64,000 nt of DNA from Takakia lepidozioides (Eukaryota > Streptophyta > Takakiopsida > Takakiales > Takakiaceae), in NCBI GenBank assembly GCA_030704615.1, contig CM060731.1:558001-622000 (forward strand). The letters run 5' to 3'. Of this stretch, positions 13,101-25,100 are shown piece after piece (the stretch's first letter is position 1; every line of letters starts with the position of its first letter). The translations under genes were made by a program, and so were the position numbers. The notes beneath the pieces are model-generated. The model worked only from the letters and a program-made list of their open reading frames with translations, made no database searches and was not told the DNA's origin.

Positions 13101-16100
13101 TCAGAAAGGTCATTGGTTGAGGACCATGAAGGATTTGTGACACCTCAAAGTTTCTATCCTCAAGTTTCTTTACAATGTCAAGCAGTATGAGTTCCATGAG
13201 CCTTTTGTGCTGTCATTTTCTGTCTCAATGTTGGATAGCGTTTACTTGTCTTTCAGGTATTTTGCACTGGAGTACAAAATGGATAAGAAGGCCTCAGTAG
13301 TAATCAAAAGCGTGGTGAACATATTCTCGATTGCTGTGAGTACTTTGGGTCCTCTTTGGCAAGTATTCGGTGTGGGGACAGACGACAAATGCAAAATTCT
13401 GAAGACAACGGCAGTCTTGTCTTGACGTGTCAAGCTCAGTTTTTCAGCTGTGAATATCACTCTGTGAAGCTCTCATGTAGAGTTCTCTAAGTTTTTCAAG
13501 GTTTAAGTTTGATGAGTTATTTTGTAGTGTTTGAGTTTGTCTTACTGGTCCAGTAATGTGAATAGCAATTGGCAGGCTCTACTAATCAAGTATCGTGTGG
13601 CAGGTGACAATTGTGGTGGTGGCTGTGCCAGAGGGACTTCCACTGGCAGTGACTCTAACGTACTTTTCCTGATGAATTGTTACATCGAAATGTTTGGTGC
13701 CCAATGCAAGCTGTTACTCTTGTATTTTTTCATGTCTGTTGTGCATCATGTGCGAGAAAATTGCACTGCTATTACTGTGGTGAGAGCCCTGTTGAAAAAG
13801 CCATGCATGTAAAATAACTCCTGATTTACTGATTATTGTTACACCTTAATCAGGCTGGCATACTCAATGCGTAAAATGATGGTGGATAAGTCCTTGGTAC
13901 GTGAATTCACTTTTGATGTCGTGAGTATTGTTTTTGCTTTTTGTACGAATGAATAGAGATTTTAGTATTTCCTGTGAGAATGACACCATTTTATACTACT
14001 CAAGGATGTCAAGAGTCTAGGTTTTGATTACAAATGTCTTATTATGAGTTGCTTTACAGGTCCGCCATTTGGTGGCGTGTGAGACAATGGGTTCAGCGAC
14101 AGCAATTTGTAGTGACAAGACTGGTACACTTACAACAAATAAGGTGAGGAACCCACTTTGGCAGGATTGTTTATGGCAAGGTATTGCAGAGGGAATCTTT
14201 GACCTGCAGTTTTAATTCAGCTATTTGTACATATTGCTTTCAGTTTGCCGTCTCGTCATAATCGCAGATTAGTGAAACAGGGTTAGGTTTGCTGATAGTA
14301 TCTTTGGTCTCTAATCTAGTGTTTGTCTGTGTTGCAGATGTCTGTGACTAAGGCCTGGATGGCAGGCAATATGAGGGAGGCGAATGACACCCAGATGTTG
14401 CCCCATAATCTACACGAGTCTCTGAAACAAGCAATTTGTCTAAATAGCACTGGCTCTGTTGCTCCTTCTAAGGTAATTTGTGGTCTCTGTTTCTTATACG
14501 GACGTTATAAAGTACCATTTCATTTCTTGTACGTGACCAACTCATATTTGTAGTCATGCAATTTCTAAGTCAATTTTCACACCCTATGGATCGCGAGAAT
14601 CGGGAGAACCAACCTCGTGACGGTATGGTATTGTCCAGCTCTCACCAACTTCATTTTTGACCACGTCTCCATAGGGCAAGTCAAAGCCTTGGGCTAAATT
14701 CAATCCAGACATGAGGTCAGATATACCATCAAATAAGACAAAGCATACTTCTTTCTCTTGTGTCCTACATAAGATGACCTCAAAGGTAGGCATGACTGTC
14801 TTTTAGACTAGGTTATATGTAACAGAAATGAAATGGTGCTTTATAACGTCCGCGGAAAGCTCATAGAGCTTATGGGACAAAATGGAAGGAAGAACATGAG
14901 AGAAAATAGGAAAACCAGAGTCAGAGAAAAGAACTATTGTTCGAGTGATTGTCTAAGGGTGAATGCCTCGTGCAGGTAGGCTGCCAAACATTTCTGATCC
15001 TCATAGTGGAAGACTTCAGTGAGAGATTGGGTTCCACGGAATAGACAATGGAATCTCCCACGGATCTCATAGTATAGGGGGCAATAGAAGAAGAAGTGTT
15101 CTTCAGTTTCAATTTCCTGGTTGCGCCGGTGCAAGCAGGACATAGGCGGTCCTCCCGCTGCAGGTTTTCCCATCTGCCAGTCTCTATCCATAGGTTGTGG
15201 GAGCCCACCCTGAACCGCCCCAAAGCCCTCAGGAGAGATTGTACTCATAAGACGTTGTTTGCCGTAGCCTTGTGGCCATTGACCCCGCGCCCAGTTTGAG
15301 CGGGAACAAAAGGGACAGAACCTATCTCTGTCAGGGTCACACAAGCATCAATCTGCTGTGTGTGATTTGCCCAAAAACTAGGCCTCAGGAGGGCCTGGGC
15401 TTTTGGCTCAGCCTCGAGACTTTCAAAGTTGGTAAACAGGGGTACAGGCACAATTCCCTTAATAGATTTGAAGAGAGCGTCTCTTTGGTGAGAGAACCCC
15501 GGACAGTGTATCAGAAAATGAATACTGTCTTCAGATTGCCCACACAACGGGCAATTGCACTCTCCCTTTCCTCTCTGCTTCTGTTTACTGTTCAAAGGTA
15601 GGCTTCCTGCCCTGAGTTTAAATTTCAGTCTAGTGCCGAGAGTGGGTAGACCCTTGAGGTCATCCAAGATGTCCTCCCCCACGTCACAGACTGGAAACAA
15701 GTTCAGGGAAGTTTTCTGCCTAACTTCATTGCCCTCAGGAGAGAAGGAGATAAAGAGGCCGAAAGGTAATTGGGCCGCAAGATTCTATCATCCCGGAGAA
15801 CCAAAAATGTTTCTCGATCGAAATGGAGCTTTGTTGTGAGGTTGGGTAACTTCCAAGTTCTCCTGACATGTAACTCCATGAGCTCCTTTCTAATGAGTTG
15901 GTTGCGGTCATGCCTGGATGTGATTTCCACCTCTTCTGGGTTCACTGGCAAAAGTGAAGCTATAGAGAGTCCATGGCGTTCAAAAAAGGTATTCACACGG
16001 GCATACCAGGATTGTTTGAAGCCTGCATTTTTGAGTCTCATAGATGTTGTGAGGGCCCTGGCCACAAGCCCCTTGGGGGGAAGGCCTTGTAACCTATGCA

Positions 16101-19100
16101 GGAAAATTGTAAGCCGGAAGAGGGCCTCAGTTTGGAGTGGCACACAGGCAAATTCTGCATTCAATATGTGCGATGGAGTTGTGCCTCTGGCGCCAAGCAT
16201 TGCTTGGAGGAAAGATGACTGCAATGGTTCCAGATTGTTTTCCCACCAGGAAACTGGGACTGCAGGTGCCCAAAATTCACAACCAAAAGTGGCATTTGGG
16301 GTGACTACGCTATCAAACAGCCACTTCTTGGTCGGTGGGTGGCGCAGGTGTATCTGCTTGCATTTGGCCTGAAGGCGGATGGAGGCTGCCTTGTCTTTTG
16401 TCAATCTGTCCAGGCAGTGGCTGCAAAGTGGAATTTGGGGGAGTGGATAACCAGCCCCAGATATCGATAGAATTTGACTATTTAACAGAGAGAGTTGTGT
16501 TTTGCTACTGTGTTGGACTGAAGTGGCGCGTTGTGCTGGTGATTATAGGAGGGCAAGGGAGCTGCGATCACTGGCAGCCCGACAGAAGCAGCTGTTCTTT
16601 CCTGGGGCCTTTTGGTAAACTACAGTTGTTTTCCTGATTATTGCTGTGATAGGTGAAGAGCTACATTGAACTTCGCTTGAAGTTTATGTCCCATCATTGT
16701 TAAGGGAGACATTTTTGCTTGCTCCAGCCATTTCATTTGTCAACCCTCTCTTAAGCCATAGTAGGTGATTCTGCAACAAAAGTTTCGGCAATACAAATGA
16801 GCCTTGAAATTTGCCCATGACAGTGATATGTGTCCCACTGTAAAGGCGCCTTATTTGCCATAGTATACCGCAGTTGCCAAATTCCTCTCTATTCTTGTTT
16901 ATGTTTGTTTTTCGAAGGAAACAAGAGCCCCTCTGACTCTTAAGAAACAAAAATCATGAACGCCAAGAAATGTTGCCTGTGCTGTTTCTTCAGCTGTAGT
17001 CATGATTAGTAGCTTTCTGTCAAAGCATTGCATTTGTTGCAATTCAATGCTGTACTAGCTATAATAGGTTTTGCATTTGTTTCTGCTGTATTCAGCTTGG
17101 CATGGACTTCAAGGAGATAAGAAGGGAGACTCCAGTGCTACACGTGGAAATATTTAACTCTACAAAGAAACGTGCTGGAGTGGTGTATGAGGTGGACTTT
17201 TTCTCTACCATTTCATTTCATTTCTCTAACTCCTTTCTTGATTACATTACGAGGATCAGAAACACTTGGCAGCTTATCTGCATGAGGCCTTGGCCCTTAG
17301 GCAATCCCTTGAGTAGTAGTTGCTTCTGGGGCTGCTTTTGGCTGTGGTTTTGTCTCTTCTTTCCTGTTTTTTCCTTTTGTCCCATAAGCTCTTTGAGCTT
17401 TCCGCGGACATTATAAATTACCATTTCATTTCATTTCATTTCTCTGCGGCTTAGATGCACTGCAATGCAGTGATAGACATTCTGTCACCTAAAAGTGTTG
17501 TGGTGTTAATGAGTTTGTGGATGCACGTAGCAGCTCACAAATGGCGACGTGCAAGCTCATTGGAAGGGAGCCGCAGAGATTATTCTGGATCAAAGCACCC
17601 ACTGGATAGACTCTCAAGGGTCTGTTCAAATTTTGACATCAGAGAAGGTGATTTGTTGCTGTCTTTCTTTTGGTGTCAGGGTTCATTTGTGTTCACTCAT
17701 CTCTTTCATGAAATTGGAAATGTCTCCTTCCTAATCTTTGGATAGGTGCTCATTTCACACCTGACGTCTGTTTATGCTGGGCTATTTTTCCTGTATTTAT
17801 ATGTTTTGGTACATTGGGATTTTGTTGTAAAGTGCGTCTTCAGCCTCATGTAAAGATAGATGTAGCAGAGCGAGTTTTGATGCCCTCATCGAGAGAAGGG
17901 AGAAATTGAAAGAAGCAATCGCTTGAGTATCTAATCATTTTGATAATGCTATAACAGGTATCAGAAATGAAAAATGTTATTGAGGGAATGGCAGCTGGTT
18001 CATTGCGTTGTATAGCCTTCGCTTACCGGGCTATTGACAGAGCTACGGTCCCCCTCGACGAGGAAATGCGGGCTGAGTGGACAATTCCCGAGACGGGTCT
18101 CATTCTTATGGCAATTGCGGGTATAAAGGTACGATTGTTCATCCCTTATAAAGAGATGCATGTGGAAGAAAATCTTCATATCGATTGTGTCTTTGACTTA
18201 AATGTGGTTGAATGTGGGTGTATCGCCCCATAAAGCCCTCTCCTCTTGCTGGATTTAAACTTCCTTTCCTTGCCTTGCCTTTCCTGTAAAATACAGTCGT
18301 GAGTTTTGTCTGATGTCAATGTATTTATTCTCTTCATGCTAATCAGGGCATGAATGTGTTTTCAAGTGTGCTGCAACACCAATTGGGTGGAAATGAATGA
18401 GCCTTCTGCATTGGTGTTCTTTCAGATAGGTTACAATTTGGAAGGAATGTCCTCCAATCACAGAAACACCCATCCTCATCATCATACCCATGCTGTGAGG
18501 AAAAGATCCCAAACCTAAGTAGGTTCTAACAGTAATAAGGTTTGGAAACCTAAACCTTCCTCATGTTTCAGTGGTCACAGGGTGGAAGGTTCCATCCCTG
18601 TGGTAGTTTCTTCCTCCTCGTTATCCAGCTCACCCTCATTCCCCTTGCCTCAGCCCTCCTCAAGCTTAGTCTCTTTCTTTCAGAGTTCCTGATGCTCTAA
18701 GCCTTCACTTATAGAGACTACATGCTCAGATTAGTCTTTTTCATTAGATTGATGTCCTTAAGGCAGATTCTGTTTTCATTTCTTAGAGAAGTATGTAATT
18801 CAAGACCTTTTCCAATGATCCTGACTCTAAATGAGTTCTCTCATGAAGACTTGAAGTTCAAGGAAAGATCATACCTTCCAACTCCTGAATCATGGGGGGA
18901 TTTATCGAGACTAACTTCCATTAAGTGTCTTTGGTTGTATGTAGAGGTCTCGTTGTTTCTGCATTTGTACCTCTCACATGGACAAGATCGGTCTCGGTAT
19001 AGGGTTTTAGCTTCCCTCCCGCTTCCTTTGAAAACAGCAGGGGTCCTTGTGAAGTACATGAAAACCTACAAAAGTTCAACTACGTTGACGTTGGTGGAAG

Positions 19101-22100
19101 GTTTGGCGAGCCTTTCTTCAAAATTGTGCATGTACTGAATTGGAGTCTTTTATAGACAAAAGTTCATGGCATGTTTTTACAGCAGATCCATCAATTCTTT
19201 CCCATCCTATGCTGGTTGTACTGTTTGTGAGAAGTACAAACTTAGAATTTCAACACCAAAGAGCCTTTCTATTCTTCAAGAAAAAGGGTTGTCTACTTTT
19301 GTGGTTAAATAAGACCCTCTTCAGGACCCTCTTCAGGACCATCAAGAACATTGTCCCTGCACCTCTGTTCACCAACTTCAAAAATCTCAAGGCTGAGCCT
19401 GAAGCCCTGGCCCTGTTGGGGTCTAATTGCTGGGCAACTCACACACAGCAAGTTGATGCTTGTGTGAAGGTAGTATCTGTTCCCTTTTGTTCCGTCCAAA
19501 CTGGGCACAGGATGTATGGCCACAAGGCTTCGGCAAATAATGCCTAATGAGTACATTCTCTCTCTCTCGTTGTTTGCTTTCGTTGAGGGGCTACGGCAAA
19601 CAACATCCAATATATTCTCTTCCTCCAGGTTTTGTTGTGCCGGGCTTGTTTTCATCTTAACTGCTCTTCTTACCCTTCCTGTGGATATCTTTGTAACCTT
19701 TGGTTACCTCTGTATGAGTTGAGAGAGTTTACTAAACTGTCACATTGATCTATGTTTTTTTCCTGGATGTCAAAAAGGCTTATGACACAGTGTGGAGAGA
19801 TGGCCTATGGTTCCGCCTCTGGTCTTGTGGGATCAAGGGAAAGATGTGGAGAGTTGTCCACAACTTGTATGCTCACACCAAAAGCTGTGTCACTGTTAAC
19901 GGACAGAAGTCCAACTTCTTTGACATAGACCAAGGTGTAGCTCAAGGATGTACTCTCTCCCCTCTGCTCTTCAATGTTTTCATCAATCAACTCCTCGAGG
20001 ATGTGGAAAGTGAGGGATTTGGGTAAAGGGTGGGTGATACCACCATACCAGCCCTTATGTTTGCGGATGACTTCGCAGGCATAGGGGAGACTCCAACCAA
20101 TCTCCAGGAGTTGATTGATTGCGCGAAGAGATACTTTGATCTTTGGGGGCTAGAGGCTAATGTCAGCAAATGTGCAGTGGTAGCATTCAACGACAGAGGA
20201 GAGGGAGGAAGTGATCTTAAGTGGCAGTGGGGTAGCCAAGAGATCCCGGTCCTCCCTTCCTACACTTACCTGGGCATTGAGTTTTCCTCCAATTGTAATT
20301 GGGATGCACATATCCGGAAAGTTGTTCAAACTGGCAAGGGCAAAGCTCTGGGGCTCACTAAATTTTTCCACTGCAGAGGGTTCAACTCTGAGGTTAAGAA
20401 AACCATGCTTTGTCGCGTTATTAGACCTCCCTTGGAGTACGGATCTGCTATATGGGTTGATAACTCCAACCAGGCTAAGTCTCTAGAATCCATTCAAGTG
20501 GGGGTGCTTAAGGAGTGTATGTCAGTATGCTCCAAAACAGCCAATGTGGCTGTTCGGGGTGAGTTTGGCATTCCGTCCTTAAGCTCCCGACGAGATGAAT
20601 TCAAGGTCAGATGGTGGGGTCAGCTGCAACATATGCCCAACACCAGATATCCTAAGTTAATCGACTCTATATCTTGGAAACAGGACCGCCCTGTCAAACA
20701 GGCTAAGTCCTGGCAGAAGAGAGTAGAAGAGATTCTCAAGGACCTGGACCTGGATCCGCAAGTCTTGACCCTGCTGGATAAATCTGACTTAGAGGCTGTA
20801 GTGTCCTCAGCCATGTCTGTTGCCATGAGATTGTCTGATGAAAATGAAGTTAGGCAGAAAACTTCCCTGAACTTGTTTCCAGTCAGTGACATGGGGGAGG
20901 ACATCTTGGATGACCTCAAGGGTCTACCCACTCTCGGCACTAGACTGAAATTTAAACTCAGGGCAGGAAGCCTACCTTTGAACAGCAAACAGAAGCAGAG
21001 AGGAAAGGGAGAGTGCAATTGCCCGCTGTGTGGGCAATCTGAAGACAGTATTCACTTTCTGATACACTGTCCGGGGTTCTCTCACCAAAGAGATTCTCTC
21101 TTCAATTCTATCAAGGGAATTGTGCCCGTACCCCTGTTTAACAACTTCGAAAGTCTCGAGACTGAGCCAAAAGCCCAGGCCCTCCTGAGGCCTAGTTTTT
21201 GGGCAAATCACACACAGCAGATTGATGCTTGTGTGAAGGGATTTCTAGAGGATATCTGGAAAACCCGGATTAATTCTATATATGATGGTAAGTCACACTA
21301 CCAACGTCAGCCCCTGACAGAGGTAGGTTCTGTCCCTTTTGTTCCCGCTCAAACTGGGCGCGGGGTCAATGGCCACAAGGCTACGGCAAACAACGTCTTA
21401 TGAGTACAATATATAGGAAGAACTTAAAAATGTGTGACTGATTCAGTGTGTCACATTTTTTCTAGGGGGGAAACTGGTTGGATGTGGAACGACACTGTTC
21501 AGTCATTTGAGCTCTTGTACTTGTCTGTCGCAGGATCCTTGCAGACCAGGTGTACTTGAAGCTGTTCGCAAGTGTCAAGCAGCGGGTGTGAAGGTGTGTA
21601 TTGTGTGTGTGGTTCACTGTATAGCCAAGTGATTAGTTTGTGTTTCATTTACTTGCACACAGATCCCATTTTCAACTCCTTGCTTCTACCATGTTGTCAT
21701 CAGTTAGAGTTGTAAGTTAAAAACTTGGAAGTTGTCTTTCTGAAAAGAGAGTTCTTTTTGGAAATGTGTGAACTCTTTCTTTTTTAGAAACTATTGGGGT
21801 TGTGTTGCGCAGGTTCGCATGGTGACAGGTGACAACCTGTTTACAGCCAAGGCCATTGCTCAGGAGTGTGGGATTCTGACGACCAGGGGGTTGGCAATCG
21901 AGGGGAAAGAGTTCCGCACTTTCACTATGGAGCAGATGAACGAATTCTTGCCGAAGCTTGATGTAAGCTTGCAAAATTCTGAGAATTTTCATGATGGATT
22001 AAATCTGCAGTAAGGTAGTAAGTAGTTATTATTCATTTCCTCTGATATGTTTGAAGAGGTGATAGCTAAGTATTAGCAACCCAACTGATGAGTAGAGTTT

Positions 22101-25100
22101 CCCGCAATAGTAGCTGTTCTAGGAATGGAAGTTTTTCTTCTCTCTCATGTGTGACACAGCCACATACGTGATAAATTCTGGGAACTATGTAGGTTATGGC
22201 AAGGTCATCCCCTATGGACAAGCTCCTGTTGGTGAAATCTCTTAGGGAGAGGGGAGAAGTGGTAGCTGTGACAGGCGATGGAACAAATGATGCGCCTGCC
22301 CTTCATGAGGTTGTATTCTGAAACACTAGTTTTGATTTCTTCTGTGTTTCCAATCACACCAGAACATAAGTATGCTGTGGACTGGCATTGATTCAGTGAT
22401 CGCCTTTTGAAGTTTACAATCTTTTTCATCTATCATTTAGGGAAGAGAGGCATGTGGCATGGCAGGCAGACATTGGACTCTCGATGGGTATAGCAGGCAC
22501 AGAAGTTGCCAAGGAAAGTTCAGATATCATTATTCTGGATGATGATTTCACTTCAGTGGTTAAGGTAGGATTCTTTCATACACCTTACCATCACTTTGTG
22601 ACTCTGGCAGTGTCCTTTCTACTTGATGGAGACAAGATATTGATCTGCTTCATGCCAGTTCAAGGATCTTGTTGGTGTGGATGGTGATATCTGGGTTTTC
22701 GTAACCATTTGTCCCCTTGTCTGATTATCTTTCAGGTGGTGCGCTGGGGCCGGTCCGTCTTCGCCAATATTCAAAGGTTCATTCAGTTTCAGTTAACAGT
22801 GAATGTGGTAGCACTGGTAATCAACTTCGTGGCTGCCATTTCTACGGGAAATGTCCCTTTGACTGCAGTCCAGGTGTGTTTCTGACAAGTCTTGAATGAT
22901 GTCCACTTCTGAAAACCAGTTGGATGTATTGGATTACTAAAGCACCTCGGTCTAATTGACAATATGGCTTGATTGGAGATCCTTAGAGGTAGGATATAAT
23001 CTATATTTTGTTTCCTTATGCCTCTGATGTAGATGAAGTTGAAAAGCAAACTCTTTTCACCCTTTGTTGAGACTTAATGCTTTCGTCGCACTTGATTAAG
23101 TACTTCAGTTTTTCTTTGGCAGCTCTTGTGGGTGAATCTGATTATGGACACATTGGGAGCCCTTGCACTAGCAACTGAGCCGCCCACAGATGAACTTATG
23201 GAGAGGAAGCCAGTTGGCCGCAGGTATATGTGTAAGAGACTTGTAGCTATTTGTGTGTTGTCAAAGTCATATCTTGTTGGCTGCACTAAATTCTGCAGCA
23301 CCTAATGGGGTAAGGTGGGCGATAATGCAGGGAGCCTTTGATCACAAATATAATGTGGAGGAACATATTTGTACAAGTAAGCAGTCATAGTCTCTGACAT
23401 CCACATGTGTACTGCATTGTCTCTTCCCCCCACCCCAGACCCTTGCAGCCCTCCCTCCCCTCTCTCTATAAAGTACCATTCCATTCCATTCCCCTCTCTC
23501 TATGGGGACCTGATGGATGTCATCGAGTTTTCTTCTCACTGGCAGAGGCCTTAGTTATTGCCCCAGTGGATGTAGTAGAGTGAACTCACCATTGTTTGCT
23601 GTTTATTGATGTGGTTTTGTTTTGTTTTATTTTCTCCCATGGGTCATTGGGGTCCCCCTGTGTGTTGGAAACTAGACCTGCCCTCTACCTCCTAGAGATA
23701 TTGACAGATAGTTTCTAGCACAAGCAGCAGTACAGTAACTGACAGCCTAAACCAACCAAAGAGTTTAGCTAACAAGAATGCTCCTTACTGCAAAAGAAAA
23801 GATTTACAAAAGTAGATGCTGGACTTCTCCTCCTCCTCTCTCTGCAATCTACTAGGATAGCACATCCAAAATGCTAGAAGAAGTGCTGGGCATTGCCTCA
23901 GCCTTTCCCTTAAATCCTACATGGGTTCTCTAGAAACTTCTGGTGGAACCATGGGCTGGAACCTTCTGGTAGAACTATCCCTAGCCGCCAAAAACCCTAA
24001 CAGAACCCTAACTAAATCTGAGCTAACTTCTAACACTCCCACTCAGCGAGGATTGAGGCTTAACCCAATCAGTTCCATGCATCTAGAATGCTTTTCTTTG
24101 GATAGAGCTTTTGTGAGTGCATCAGCTGCCATGTCCTCAGTTCTACAGACCAACTCAATCTCCTAACCAATCATTTCTCTAGTGAAATGATGTTTGATAT
24201 CTATGTGCTTGGTCCGGGCATGATGAACAGGATTCTTGCTCAGCTCAATGCTGCTCCTGTTATCAGCATGCACTTTCGTTGGCTGTTCTTGACTGAAGCC
24301 AAGTTCACCAAGAAGCCTTCGAATCCAAATGGCTTCTTTAGCTGCATGAGTCAGAGCCATATACTCTGACTCAGTCGAGGATAGAGCAGTGGTCTGCTGT
24401 CTTTTGCTGCTCCAGCTCACAGCACCTCCACTCATTACAAAGCAGTAGGCAGATATGGATCTCCTCTCATCTGTGTCTCCTGCCCAATATGCATCACCGT
24501 ATCCTTCTAGTGATGCTCCAGTGTCCTGCTTGTTGTAAGTTAGACATGTATCCGCAGTCCCTTTCAAATATCTAATCACCCTCTTGAGTGCTTTCCAATG
24601 CTGAGGTCCTGGGTTGTGCATGAACTTACTGAGCACTCCCACTGCATAGGCAATGTCTGGCCTGGTGCCAATCATTGCATACATCAGAGATCCCATGGCT
24701 TGCTGATATGGAACCTTAGCCATTTCCTCAATCTCACTTGGAGATTTTGGCTCCATTTCCTTACTCAGCTTGCAGCCGGTTTCCAATGGTGTTGGTGCTG
24801 GTTTGCAGTCCTGCATACCGAACTTCGCAACAACATTCCTGACATACCTCTCTTGGCTCAACTTTATAGTTCTTGCCTTCCTGTCCCTCAGAATCTGAAT
24901 TCCAAGTAGGTAGTTCACGGCTCCAAGATCAACCATCTCAAAGGTTTCACTCAAATCATGCTTCTGTCTGCGCATGGTGTCCTTGTTGTCGCTGATCAGT
25001 AGCAGGTCATCCACATAAAGTGCTATTATCATGACACCTGATGTCATGTAGTAAATGCTCTGATCAGCTGTACTCCTTACAAAACCTTGGCCTGTCAAGT

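Noticed and set aside
20030-21403. 457-codon open frame as a host gene
   Set aside because: It continues the reverse transcriptase upstream across one stop and ends in a LINE zinc knuckle; it is retroelement sequence inside an ATPase intron.
23462-23500. Promoter-like TATAAAG sequence
   Set aside because: It matches the 3' end of LINE family B followed by ATTCC repeats, inside an ATPase intron, so it is more likely a LINE tail remnant.
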